A DNA stretch of 64,000 bases from Methanolinea sp. UBA277 (GTDB lineage Archaea; Halobacteriota; Methanomicrobia; Methanomicrobiales; Methanospirillaceae): NCBI GenBank assembly GCA_002499905.1, contig DANP01000020.1, forward strand, positions 186,001-250,000. Reading direction: 5' to 3'. Positions 18,550 through 27,043 of the stretch are shown in pieces. A model generated the notes under the pieces. It was not told where the DNA came from. It searched no databases and saw only the letters and a list, made by a program, of their open reading frames with translations. Positions within the stretch are counted from its first letter, which is position 1. Each line of letters opens with the position of its first letter. The translations under genes were made by a program, and so were the position numbers.

Positions 18550-18819
18550 ATGGACCTGCCAGAGCTCTGCTGCCTCTTCCTCCTGATCGCGCTCGTGGCC
18601 GGTTGCGGGGGCTGTGTCCGGGAGGCAGACCAGGAACGCGGTTCAGCCGGCGGGCTCTTCCCTGAACCACCCCCGACACCCCCGGCTGTTCCCGAACCCT
18701 GGGTACTTCCCACAGTTCCCGCCTTGTCACGGGACCAGAGCGGATTCTCAGGCAGATCCCAAACCTCTCATAGTATCACCCCCTTACGAGCTGTGATGGA
18801 GGATACAATCCATGGATGA
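18550..18819 (+). CDS. Small putative lipoprotein
   Basis: An 89-residue protein starting MDLPELCCLFLLIALVAGCG. The hydrophobic stretch ends in a lipobox-like LVAGC with the cysteine at residue 19, followed by a proline-rich segment (LFPEPPPTPPAVPEP) typical of a surface linker. It overlaps the next gene by 8 bases, which suggests co-transcription. The family is not recognised; a chance frame is possible but the lipobox and spacing argue for a gene. Confidence 0.5.
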   Translation: MDLPELCCLFLLIALVAGCGGCVREADQERGSAGGLFPEPPPTPPAVPEPWVLPTVPALSRDQSGFSGRSQTSHSITPLRAVMEDTIHG

Positions 18820-20917
18820 GGGGGACCCGGGGGAGAGCGGGAAACGGAAGCCGAACCGGCTCATCAACGAGGTGAGCCCCTACCTTCTCCAGCATGCCTT
18901 CAACCCGGTCGACTGGTACGCCTGGAGCGATGAAGCCTTTGCCAGGGCTGAACGGGAGGACCGGATGGTCTTCCTTTCCATCGGGTATGCCACCTGCCAC
19001 TGGTGTCACGTGATGGAGCGGGAGTCCTTTGAAGACCCTGAGGTCGCCCGGGTGCTGAACGAGCACTTCGTTGCCATTAAGGTCGACCGCGAAGAGCGGC
19101 CCGATCTTGACCATCTCTATATGACAGCGAGCCAGATCCTGACCGGAGCGGGGGGGTGGCCCCTCAACCTGATCCTGACCCCGGAGAAGCGGCCGTTCTT
19201 TGCCATGACCTACATCCCCCGGGAGCGCCGGTTTGGTTCCCGGGGCATCATCGACGTGCTCACCGGTCTCGCACAGATGTGGCGGGAGGACCGGGAGAAA
19301 CTGCTGGCATCGGCACAGGTGGTCTCCCGATCGCTCGATGCCCGCCCGGAACGGGGGCGGAGTCCCCAGCGGAATATGCTCGATGCAGGGTTCCAGGACC
19401 TCCTGCTCCGCTACGACCGGGTCAGCGGCGGGTTTGGCCCGGCCCCAAAATTCCCCCTCCCTCACAACCTGCTCTTTCTTCTCCGGTATTACCGCCTGAA
19501 GGAGGAGAGAAAAGCTCTCGAAATGGTGGAAAAGACCCTCCGGTCCATGGCCCTGGGCGGAATCTGCGATCAGGTCGGACACGGGTTTCACCGCTACTCG
19601 ACCGACGCGGGCTGGCTCGTGCCCCACTTTGAGAAGATGCTGTATGATCAGGCGCTGCTGGTGCTCGCCTTCACTGAAGCGTTCCAGGTGACGGGAGACC
19701 GGTTCTACGAACGGGTTGCCCGGGAGATCCTTGCCTACGTTGACCGGGAGATGACCTCCCCGGAAGGAGCGTTCTTCTCGGCCCAGGACGCCGATACGGC
19801 AGGAGAGGAGGGAGGCTACTACCTCTGGACGAGAGCGGAACTGGAGGAACTGCTCGATCCTGACATCTTCAGGGTCGCGGCCGATGCGTGGCACGTGACC
19901 ACGGCTGGAAACTTCCTCGACCCGGTGAGCGGGGAGCGGACCGGGAAGAACATCCTCCACCTGGCCCGGACACCGGACCAGTTTGCGGCACGGCTGAAGA
20001 TGACCGGGGAGGGGCTGGAGACAGCCCTGACCACTGCCCGGGATGCCCTCGCAGAGGCCCGCCGGGAGCGCGAACCACCGATGACCGATGACAAGATCCT
20101 TACCGACTGGAACGGGCTGATGATCGCCGCCTGTGCCCGCGCTTCCCGGGCCTTTTCCGAACCGTGTTATGCTGATCGTGCCGAGGCGGCATGCGGCTTT
20201 CTTCTCGACCGCCTGCGGGCCGGTGACGGCTCGCTCCTGCACCGGTACCGGGACGGACAGGCAGGGATCATGGGACAGGCAACCGACTATGCATTCCTGA
20301 TCTCCGGCCTTTCCGAGCTCTTCATGGCCCGCTCCCGTCCCGCACACCTCGCGGCCGCTCTCGATCTCTGGCAGATCTTCCATGATCGGTTCTGGGACAC
20401 CCGACATGGCGGCTATTTCACCACTGCGGCCGGACAGGACGACCTGATTGCCCGCAGGATTGACCTGTACGATGGTGCCATTCCTTCGGCAAACTCGGTC
20501 GCTTTCACCGATCTCCTGACGCTCTCCCTGCTCACCGGTGATACCGTCTATGAGAAGCGGGCTTCCGAACTCGGAAAGCTGTACTCGGGCCCGCTCTCCC
20601 GGTCCCCTGCCGCCTATACGTTCTTCCTGACCGGCCTCTCGCTCGTATACGGACCATCCGGAGAGATCGTTATCGTCGAAGGAGATGACGGTGCAGGGCA
20701 GGAGATGGCTAAGGCAGTCCACCAGCGCTATCTCCCGTTTACCGTGGTGATCCGGAAGACCGGTGAGAACCGGGAGGAACTCCCCCGGCTCGCCCCCTTT
20801 ACTGAGGTCATGGACGCCCCGGGAGGGAAGAGCACCGCGTATGTCTGTATGCGGCATGCCTGTTCACGCCCGGTGACCACGGTTGATGAGATGCTCGCAG
20901 CGATTGAAAAGAAGTAA
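18812..20917 (+). CDS. YyaL/DUF255 thioredoxin-fold protein with (alpha/alpha)6 domain
   Basis: A 701-residue protein of the conserved YyaL/SPATA20 family. The N-terminal domain is thioredoxin-like with the GYATCHWCHVME signature (CxxC at 62 and 65) and VDREERPDLD; the remainder resembles N-acylglucosamine 2-epimerase/cellobiose-epimerase (alpha/alpha)6 barrels, with FGPAPKFPLPH and HFEKMLYDQA. The biochemical role of the family is unsettled. Full length and intact. Confidence 0.9.
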   Translation: MDEGDPGESGKRKPNRLINEVSPYLLQHAFNPVDWYAWSDEAFARAEREDRMVFLSIGYATCHWCHVMERESFEDPEVARVLNEHFVAIKVDREERPDLDHLYMTASQILTGAGGWPLNLILTPEKRPFFAMTYIPRERRFGSRGIIDVLTGLAQMWREDREKLLASAQVVSRSLDARPERGRSPQRNMLDAGFQDLLLRYDRVSGGFGPAPKFPLPHNLLFLLRYYRLKEERKALEMVEKTLRSMALGGICDQVGHGFHRYSTDAGWLVPHFEKMLYDQALLVLAFTEAFQVTGDRFYERVAREILAYVDREMTSPEGAFFSAQDADTAGEEGGYYLWTRAELEELLDPDIFRVAADAWHVTTAGNFLDPVSGERTGKNILHLARTPDQFAARLKMTGEGLETALTTARDALAEARREREPPMTDDKILTDWNGLMIAACARASRAFSEPCYADRAEAACGFLLDRLRAGDGSLLHRYRDGQAGIMGQATDYAFLISGLSELFMARSRPAHLAAALDLWQIFHDRFWDTRHGGYFTTAAGQDDLIARRIDLYDGAIPSANSVAFTDLLTLSLLTGDTVYEKRASELGKLYSGPLSRSPAAYTFFLTGLSLVYGPSGEIVIVEGDDGAGQEMAKAVHQRYLPFTVVIRKTGENREELPRLAPFTEVMDAPGGKSTAYVCMRHACSRPVTTVDEMLAAIEKK

Positions 20918-21066
20918 CCCTCCATCCCTTTATCCTGCTGGGGTTACGCGGCATCTCCAGTGATCACCGGCGCACCGGAAGGGGTCCCCGGTGGAGAGGT
21001 ATGGGGCGGGGCTCTCCGTGACTCCGGAACATTGTTCTTTCCAATCCCGGAACCGGAAAAAAGTAT

Positions 21067-21543
21067 TCAGAGGTTTTTCAGGGCCACCAGGTCTTTGACC
21101 CCGGTCAGCTTCCAGACCAGGGACCGCTCCTCGAGGGCGATGGCCTCGGGGGGGTCCTGGGGTGAATGCCCGAGCGCGGCAAGGATGTTGGTCGAGAGCC
21201 GGCGTTCCTTGATCAGGTTCACAAACTCCTCGCGTACGATCTTCTTCTCGATCGAGTCGGTCACTTCCTCGAGGTACCCCTGGAGGCTGACAAAGGTAAA
21301 GGACGAGAGGTCACGGGAATACTTCTCTATCTCCACGGCAACGTACGGGCTCTTCCTGAAATACTCCAGCTTCTTGCCGTATTTGGTTGAGAGGAAATAG
21401 AGGAATTTTCCATCAAAAACGTAGAGAAATGGTGCAATGTAGGGGTATTTCTCGCCCTGGAAGGCGATGCGGCAGACGTAGCCTTCCTCAATGAGCCGAT
21501 CATAATCCCTCTTCTCCATCCGGGGGATTTTCACGATTTCCAT
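21067..21543 (-). CDS. Pyridoxamine 5'-phosphate oxidase-related flavin-binding protein
   Basis: A 158-residue split-barrel protein. RIAFQGEKYPYIAPFLYVFDGKFLYF followed by STKYGKKLEYF is the FMN-binding pattern of the PNPOx-like family. The region after 120 is a short helical tail. It probably binds FMN or a related flavin; the substrate is unknown. ATG at 21543, with a TATA-like TTTAAG about 40 bases upstream. It lies in a redox-flavoured neighbourhood next to the persulfide-dioxygenase-like gene, but the two are not overlapping. Confidence 0.8.
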   Translation of the reverse strand: MEIVKIPRMEKRDYDRLIEEGYVCRIAFQGEKYPYIAPFLYVFDGKFLYFLSTKYGKKLEYFRKSPYVAVEIEKYSRDLSSFTFVSLQGYLEEVTDSIEKKIVREEFVNLIKERRLSTNILAALGHSPQDPPEAIALEERSLVWKLTGVKDLVALKNL

Positions 21544-21621
21544 GGCGGTATCATTGTGTCCATAGCTACCAATGAAACTTAAATTTTTGGAAACGCCTGT
21601 CAGGAAAAAGAGGGATCAGAA

Positions 21622-22986
21622 TTATTTCACTACCGGAAAGCCGGCCTTCAGCCAAGCTGCCATGCCACCGAGGATATTGGCAATATCGGGATATCCGTTC
21701 CGGGCAAGGATGCTTGCCCCGAGGGATCCCTTGTACCCGGCATCGCAGTACACGGCAATCGTCCGGTCCTTCGGTATCTCGGAGAGCCTGCCGGGGAGTT
21801 CTCCGATATAGATGTGGTGCGCTCCCGGTATCTTTCCGGCGCGGATAACGTTGCTGATGTCCCGGACATCGAGGAGGAAGAGATCCTTCTCCGTTCTTCG
21901 CCGTTCCAGCTCCTGGACGCTCCACGCACCGAATGTTCCGACAGGTCCAGCCGATTTGAACCAGGCAGGGAACCCCCCGGCAAGGTAGCCTGCCAGGTTG
22001 TCGTACCCGAGCCGCACGAAGTGCCAGCTCACCTCCCGGAGGTTGCAGTTGAAATCATCGATCAGGATGATGGGATTCTCAAAGGTCAGGAACCAGCCCA
22101 TGAACGCCGGGAGACCCTCTTTCCAGATCGAGAGACTCCCGGGGATATGCCCGGCCGCAAACGAGGTCGGGGACCGGATGTCGAGGAGCTGGGCCCTGCC
22201 CTGGAGGTCCCTGACCTCTTTCACCCCGAATGCCTTCAGGTCAGGAAGGTGGTTGATGAGCGGCGCTCCCTCTTTGTTGTGCTTCTCCATCATTCTGAAA
22301 TAGGGCGGCAGGTAGTGGTGCTCGATCACCTTCTTCCGGATGAATTCCTCTTTTGAGAGCTGCAGGAGCGGGTTTGAGCGCCTCTCGTAGCCGATGGTGG
22401 AGAACTCGTGGTCGCTGATCTCGGATCCGCAGACCGATCCGGCCCCGTGGGCAGGAAAGATGATGGTCTGATCACCGAGGGGGAGGAGTTTTCCGGCGAT
22501 GCTCTCGTAGAGCATCTCCGAGACCAGGGGCCGCTTCTCTTCCCCGAAGAAGTCGGTCCTGCCCACCTCCCCGGCAAAGAGCGCATCACCGGTGAACACG
22601 GCATACGGAGCATCAGAGACTTCCCGGTCGGTCACCACGATCGAGATGCTCTCCAGAGTGTGACCAGGAGTCTCGAGCACCTTCAGTTCGACCGTGCCAA
22701 GCCGGACGACATACCCGTCTTTCACCGGTGTTCCATAGGCAAAGTCCATCTGGTGCCCGTGCAGGATCGCAGCACCGGTCCGTGCGGCAAGCTCGCTTGA
22801 GCCGATGACATAGTCCTCGTTCCGGTGCGTCTCGAAGATGTGGGTGATCTGCACACCTGCATCCTGTGCGAGATCCAGGTACTCCTCAACGTCCCGCCTC
22901 GGATCGATGACTGCAGCCTGGCCGCCGGCGCTGATGAAGTAGGAGTTATGCGATATCCCTTCGGATGAAATCTTTCGGAGAATCAT
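21622..22986 (-). CDS. ETHE1-like MBL-fold / tandem rhodanese fusion
   Basis: A 454-residue fusion: an MBL domain (about 1-245) and two rhodanese domains (about 255-350 and 360-454). The metal motif reads THRNEDY instead of HxHxDH. His54, His109 (ETPGHT) and Asp134 (FTGDALF) correspond to the single-iron triad of ETHE1 persulfide dioxygenase, while the other usual ligands are Asn56 and Tyr59. The first rhodanese lacks its cysteine (LIDDFN); the second keeps it in YCDAGYKGS. Sulfane-sulfur oxidation or transfer is the likely role. TATA-like GGTATATCG lies about 35 bases upstream. Confidence 0.85.
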   Translation of the reverse strand: MILRKISSEGISHNSYFISAGGQAAVIDPRRDVEEYLDLAQDAGVQITHIFETHRNEDYVIGSSELAARTGAAILHGHQMDFAYGTPVKDGYVVRLGTVELKVLETPGHTLESISIVVTDREVSDAPYAVFTGDALFAGEVGRTDFFGEEKRPLVSEMLYESIAGKLLPLGDQTIIFPAHGAGSVCGSEISDHEFSTIGYERRSNPLLQLSKEEFIRKKVIEHHYLPPYFRMMEKHNKEGAPLINHLPDLKAFGVKEVRDLQGRAQLLDIRSPTSFAAGHIPGSLSIWKEGLPAFMGWFLTFENPIILIDDFNCNLREVSWHFVRLGYDNLAGYLAGGFPAWFKSAGPVGTFGAWSVQELERRRTEKDLFLLDVRDISNVIRAGKIPGAHHIYIGELPGRLSEIPKDRTIAVYCDAGYKGSLGASILARNGYPDIANILGGMAAWLKAGFPVVK

Positions 22987-23166
22987 ACGTTCAGCCCCTA
23001 CCGGGAATGGCGTTTCTGGATCGATATACCTTTTTCCCGGGTTGCCGGGGCAATAGAACTATGATGTTGTCAACGAGAGATTCTCCCGGATATGCCGGAA
23101 AACGGAATCTCCACCCGACTAATGAATGGTGGATTTCAAACAGCAGTATGAGGTGGTTGGCGAGGT

Positions 23167-23688
23167 ATGTCCCCCAATCGTGATAGAAAGCAGGAGTTCG
23201 TAAATGTCTCCAGTGACAGGACACGCGAGGAGATTATTTTCGCCGTTCTTTCGCTTCGGATGGCAATAGACAAACGAATTAAAAAGCTGGTCGATGCAGT
23301 AAATGATCTCCCTGATGTCTATACGTGCGGTTCATGTGGTGGGCATAAAGATCTGGAAAACAGGGAGAATCCTGTACCGGAAGGTTATTTTTATATTCAG
23401 TTTATCGTAGAACCAACAGAAAACGGGTTCTTATCGCTGGGTATAATCGACCTTGCGGCACGAAATATTGATAACGATGATTTAACCGTGAAAGTTTTGA
23501 ACTGTACAGACAATCCAAAATTAGTCATGTTCAATATTTTAGGAAAAAATTGGGCAGACCCGGATGAAGTTGCGAAGGAAATAAAAGCTCTCTGCACAAC
23601 GTGGGGGCTCTCTCTTCATGGAGTTCGTGCATATAAGAAAAATGTGAGGAGAATGATTGCGTATAACAGGATTCAGCAGGATGCATAA
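23167..23688 (+). CDS. AT-rich gene of unknown function with a TCGSCGGH motif
   Basis: A 173-residue protein not assigned to a family. Visible features are a charged N-terminus, a central LPDVYTCGSCGGHKD motif (about 48-62), a beta-like stretch (FYIQFIVEP) and a C-terminal LHGVRAYKKN. The LPxxYTxxSCxG pattern faintly resembles the TSSCSGR motif of TYW3 wyosine-synthesis proteins, which is only suggestive. Codon use is clearly AT-richer than the flanking genes (runs such as AAATTAAAAAG), consistent with transfer. The start could also be at Met32. Confidence 0.6.
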   Translation: MSPNRDRKQEFVNVSSDRTREEIIFAVLSLRMAIDKRIKKLVDAVNDLPDVYTCGSCGGHKDLENRENPVPEGYFYIQFIVEPTENGFLSLGIIDLAARNIDNDDLTVKVLNCTDNPKLVMFNILGKNWADPDEVAKEIKALCTTWGLSLHGVRAYKKNVRRMIAYNRIQQDA

Positions 23689-23695
23689 CAGGGGT

Positions 23696-23800
23696 GTGGA
23701 CACTACGAAATTTCAATTAGAAACACCACAATTTCAAAAACATTACAATTCACTAATATTTTATATGGATTATACAAGCCTCCGGAAATATAACTTATAA
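23696..23800 (+). pseudogene. Decayed copy of the 5' end of the HAD gene at 24770
   Basis: Translated from GTG 23696 this stretch reads VDTTKF, then YNSLIFYMDYT, ending at a TAA (23798-23800). The intact HAD gene beginning at 24770 reads VDTTKF, then YKSLIFDMDNT in the same register apart from one codon. At the DNA level GTGGAYACTACGAAATTTCA is nearly identical in both copies. The nucleophile aspartate is Tyr here. The two copies flank the exported-protein gene as direct repeats about 1.07 kb apart. Confidence 0.6.
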
Positions 23801-23864
23801 AATGAAATTGTGCTTATTTCTTCTTTCAGGTTCAATTATTTTAAAAAAGGAAATTTTTCAGGAG

Positions 23865-24677
23865 TTACCTGACCATGCCGGACTCGTAGTGCATGAGCTT
23901 GTCAAAGAGGGTGATCGCTCCGTCAACAGAGGTCTCCTCGGTGAACTCGATGCGCTCCATGAGAGTGGCCGGGTCGAACAGATCGCCGCGCCCCTCCTGG
24001 ATCAGGACATCCATGTAGGCAGATGCGAATCCGACAGAGGGCACGTCACTGACGAGCTCGGTGACCCGGAGGTCGTGGTTCAGCTCGACCGGGTGGTCGG
24101 CGGACGGCATGACGAACCTGCCGGTAGTGGTGGTCCGGACGTTGGCAACAGTCATGTCGATGGTGCTGCCTGCCTGGGCCCTGTTGCAGTATGCCGGGAA
24201 GCTCTGGGCGTTAGCAGATGCGAACGGACAGATGACCTCCTCGACGGTGACTGACTCATTGCCGGCTCCGTCTACCATGATGTTGTCGCTGGACACGACG
24301 GAGGCGCTGTCAATGCCGATAAAGGCGATCTGCTTGGTAGCCTCGACGTTCCACTGGCCGCTGATCTGGCCGGAGGTCTCGATGTCGAGCTCCTTGTCGT
24401 AGAGCATCAGGCCCACGCCATGGGTCTGGGTGTCCTCGGTGTAGGTCGATTCGTAGATTGCACCGGGTGCATTAAGAACGGGCACTCCGGGCAGACCGTC
24501 AACATCATCAGTGATCCTCCACTGCATTTCAGTGGCTGATGCGAAGTTACCGATCACGTTCACAGACGTGGAGGTAACGATGCCTTGGGTCTCGGGGACC
24601 GGGTCGATTCCACGGTCGGCCATGGCAAACCCGGTAATAAGAGCTAATGCGATGATTAAAATTGCGAGTTTCTTCAT
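23865..24677 (-). CDS. Exported protein, probable surface protein
   Basis: A 270-residue protein with a Sec signal peptide (MKKLAILIIALALITGFAMA, cleavage near 20) and no other membrane segment. The mature part is acidic and beta-rich (SVNVIGNFASATEMQWRI; TVEEVICPFASANA; TTTGRFVMPSADH) with two cysteines about 18 residues apart. No family recognised. Minus-strand TATA TTATATAAAG (24741-24750) lies about 65 bases upstream. It is bracketed by the HAD 5' duplication, so it may be an insertion. Confidence 0.75.
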   Translation of the reverse strand: MKKLAILIIALALITGFAMADRGIDPVPETQGIVTSTSVNVIGNFASATEMQWRITDDVDGLPGVPVLNAPGAIYESTYTEDTQTHGVGLMLYDKELDIETSGQISGQWNVEATKQIAFIGIDSASVVSSDNIMVDGAGNESVTVEEVICPFASANAQSFPAYCNRAQAGSTIDMTVANVRTTTTGRFVMPSADHPVELNHDLRVTELVSDVPSVGFASAYMDVLIQEGRGDLFDPATLMERIEFTEETSVDGAITLFDKLMHYESGMVR

Positions 24678-24769
24678 TACATTCCTCCTGCATTACAATG
24701 CCGATACTCTCAGCATCATACTACCATCCCGAACAAGAGCTTTATATAATTATGTGTTTTCTTGAAACT

Positions 24770-25513
24770 GTGGATACTACGAAATTTCATTCACACAAAT
24801 CAATAACTATTCAAAACCGTTATAAATCACTCATATTTGACATGGACAACACCCTCTTTGACCTTGTCGGGGCAAAGATGCGGGCCTGCAGACGGGTTGC
24901 AGCACACTGCGGGGCAGGCTCTGCAGAGGATCTCTTCTCCTATTTCCTCCGCAGGCAGGGAGGATTCGAAGACCCGGTGAATATCAGGGATTACCTCGTG
25001 CACCATGGCTGCTTCAGCGGGGAGACCTACCGGGAGTGCACGGGTATCTACCGGGAAGAGAAGCTCAGGGATCTTGCCCCCTATCCGGGAGTCGTTGCCA
25101 CGCTCCGGCTGCTTGCGGACAGCGGGTTCCGGATGGCGCTGGTGACCGACGCCCGCCTTCCCGAGACCCGTGCCCGGCTGGAACGGACCGGTCTTTCCGG
25201 ATTTTTCGATCCTCTCGTAACCTTCGAGGTAACCGGGTCCCATAAGCCAAGCACGCTGCCCTTCCTCTCCGCCCTCATTCAGATGGATGCCACGGCACGG
25301 GAGACGCTGCTTGTCGGCGACAGCCCGGTGCGGGACATTGCCCCGGGGCTGGTGCTCGGGATGACCACGGTCTATGCACGGTACGGCGACAGGTTCCCCC
25401 GCACCGGATCCGACGGAGGTGCCCACTACGCAATCGATGATTTCCGGGACCTGGCCGGGATCGCAGGACTTCCCGGTTCCCGCAACACCGGTCTGGACCA
25501 TTTCATCGGGTGA
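24770..25513 (+). CDS. HAD-superfamily hydrolase
   Basis: A phosphatase-like protein. Motif I is DMDNTLFDL with the nucleophile Asp, motif II is VTDAR, the lysine is in GSHKPS, and motif III/IV is VGDSPVRDI. The start must lie before the first strand (SLIFDMDNT). GTG 24770 sits about 25 bases after the TATA-like TTTATATAAT, consistent with a leaderless transcript; ATG 24752 is the alternative. The 5' end is AT-rich, the body GC-rich. The physiological substrate is unknown. The SRAP gene starts 5 bases after the stop. Confidence 0.85.
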   Translation: MDTTKFHSHKSITIQNRYKSLIFDMDNTLFDLVGAKMRACRRVAAHCGAGSAEDLFSYFLRRQGGFEDPVNIRDYLVHHGCFSGETYRECTGIYREEKLRDLAPYPGVVATLRLLADSGFRMALVTDARLPETRARLERTGLSGFFDPLVTFEVTGSHKPSTLPFLSALIQMDATARETLLVGDSPVRDIAPGLVLGMTTVYARYGDRFPRTGSDGGAHYAIDDFRDLAGIAGLPGSRNTGLDHFIG

Positions 25514-25518
25514 TACCA

Positions 25519-26205
25519 GTGTGCGGCCGCTTTACCATCACCGTGACCATCGGGCTCCCGGAGCGGTTCGGGGTGAAGACCAGGGAGGTACAGATCGAAC
25601 CCCGGTACAATATCGCCCCGTCGCAGCCCGTCCCGGTCATCATCCGGCCGGAGAGCGGGGAGCGGATCTTCGTGGAGATGGTCTGGGGCCTGGTCCCGCA
25701 CTGGGCGAAAGACCCTTCCGCAGTCAGGCGTTCCATCAATGCCCGGGCCGAGGGGCTTGGAGAGCGGCCTTCGTTCCGCGATCCCCTGCAGCGGTCCCGC
25801 TGCCTGGTCCCGGCAAACGGATTCTATGAGTGGAAAAAGGCAGGAAAGGTATCGGAGCCGTACTACATCCACCGGAAGGACGACCGGCTCTGTGCGTTTG
25901 CCGGCCTGTATGATACCTGGAAGACTCCGGACGGGAACCGGCTCCGGACCTTTGTGATCATCACAACGGAGCCGAACAGACTCGTCTCCTGCTACCATGA
26001 CCGGATGCCGGCAATCCTCCGTGAGGAGGACGAGAAGCTGTGGCTGTCGCCAGGTCCGCTCCCGGACAGCACCGTGCGGGAGCTGCTCGCACCCTACCCT
26101 GCTGAGCTGCTCGAGGCCTACCGGGTCTCCCGGAGGGTCAATGACCCGGCAAGCGAGGGTGAAGATCTCATCAGACGGGTTCAGGACAGTACCCTCCCGG
26201 TCTGA
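25519..26205 (+). CDS. SRAP-domain (YedK/HMCES) abasic-site DNA-protein crosslinker
   Basis: SRAP proteins shield abasic sites in single-stranded DNA through a thiazolidine link made by Cys2. Choosing GTG 25519 places Cys at position 2 (MCGRF), required for that chemistry; the longer frame from 25510 would block it. Other family residues are present: YNIAPSQP, the catalytic glutamate region ANGFYEWKK and YHDRMPAIL. The product has 228 residues. It adds to the repair genes nearby. Confidence 0.93.
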   Translation: MCGRFTITVTIGLPERFGVKTREVQIEPRYNIAPSQPVPVIIRPESGERIFVEMVWGLVPHWAKDPSAVRRSINARAEGLGERPSFRDPLQRSRCLVPANGFYEWKKAGKVSEPYYIHRKDDRLCAFAGLYDTWKTPDGNRLRTFVIITTEPNRLVSCYHDRMPAILREEDEKLWLSPGPLPDSTVRELLAPYPAELLEAYRVSRRVNDPASEGEDLIRRVQDSTLPV

Positions 26206-26207
26206 CA

Positions 26208-26687
26208 TCAGCCGGTGCCGGTACGTTCTTTCAGCTTCTCCCGCACCTCACCCACGTGCCGGAAGACGTTCACCCTTCTCCATACGGCGGTGATGGTTCC
26301 TTCCGGATTGACGAGAAACGTGCTCCTTTCTATGCCACCCAGGATCTTCCCTTCCTTCCACACCCCATAGACACACAGCACATCGTGACTCTCATCAGAG
26401 AGGATCCTGAACCGGAGGTTCTGCTTCTCGGCAAATTTCTTATGACTTTCGACGGTATCAGCGCTCACGCCGATGATTTCTGCCCCCAGCGCTGCAAATT
26501 CATCCACCGCATCGGAAAATCCCCTCGCCTCGAGCGTGCAGCCCGGGGTATTGTCACGGGGGTAGAAGTAGACAACGACCCATTTCCCGGCAAAGTCCTT
26601 CAGGCAGACCCTGGTTCCATCAGCATCAGGCAGGCAGAAGGACAGAGCCGGTTTTCCCAGCAGGGGGTCGTCTGGTTGCTCTGACAT
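26208..26687 (-). CDS. bcp: Peroxiredoxin, Bcp/PrxQ family
   Basis: Thiol peroxidase reducing hydroperoxides. YFYPRDNTPGCTLEARGF carries the peroxidatic Cys50. The resolving cysteine five residues later in many Bcp proteins is Arg55, so this is a 1-Cys or alternatively resolved form. At 159 residues it is normal length. It converges with the SRAP gene, with two bases between stops. A TATA-like GTTTAATTC lies about 45 bases upstream. Confidence 0.93.
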   Translation of the reverse strand: MSEQPDDPLLGKPALSFCLPDADGTRVCLKDFAGKWVVVYFYPRDNTPGCTLEARGFSDAVDEFAALGAEIIGVSADTVESHKKFAEKQNLRFRILSDESHDVLCVYGVWKEGKILGGIERSTFLVNPEGTITAVWRRVNVFRHVGEVREKLKERTGTG

Positions 26688-26750
26688 AGTACCTTCGCAA
26701 GGTATCTTTCAGGGTGAAGAGAATTAAACAGGTCGCTTTGCACCGTATGC

Positions 26751-26785
26751 CCGGCCGGTGGTGACGGATGCCGTTCACCGGCCGG
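26751..26785. repeat. Perfect 10-base inverted repeat
   Basis: CCGGCCGGTG and CACCGGCCGG form a 10-base perfect stem around a 15-base loop that can itself pair (ACGG with CCGT). It sits upstream of bcp and downstream, on the minus strand, of the DUF2769 remnant, so it may be a second terminator or a processing hairpin. Around it, from 26688 to 27043, I see no supportable gene. Confidence 0.5.
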
Positions 26786-26855
26786 ACGAACCCCAGGGTG
26801 TCCTCATCCTGCTGTGCGGAGGATGGGACAGTTCCGGGTATGCACCCAACCCGGC

Positions 26856-26877
26856 AAAAAAGCCCGCTCTGCGGGGC
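26856..26877 (-). terminator. Intrinsic-type terminator, minus strand
   Basis: On the minus strand CCCGC-AGA-GCGGG is followed immediately by C and six T residues, the classic hairpin plus T-run shape. It lies about 170 bases downstream of the broken DUF2769 gene, so it may end that transcript. Confidence 0.55.
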
Positions 26878-27043
26878 GAAAGTAAACGATGCAGAAAGGG
26901 ATGACGAGGAATAAGAGGCAGGGCAGGGCCCTGACCACAGATCTCCGGGCAAGCATAGCTCCCCAGATAGTGTGCTCGTACCGCCGGGCCTTCCCGGCTC
27001 TCCTTGTGCAGAAGAATGAATACTTCAGACTGACCTGTTCCGC

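Noticed and set aside
18776..20857. 693-residue open frame on the minus strand
   Set aside because: It lies opposite the YyaL-type gene, has no family signature and biased composition typical of antisense frames in GC-rich DNA.
23082..23116. GAGATTC/GAATCTC inverted repeat in the divergent gap
   Set aside because: A 7-base stem with a long loop, not near either expected promoter position; too weak to call a site.
26804..26956. 50-residue minus-strand frame with a hydrophobic stretch (LPCLLFLVIPFCIVYF)
   Set aside because: An intrinsic-type terminator at 26856-26877 falls inside it, and it has no clear ribosome site or recognised family.
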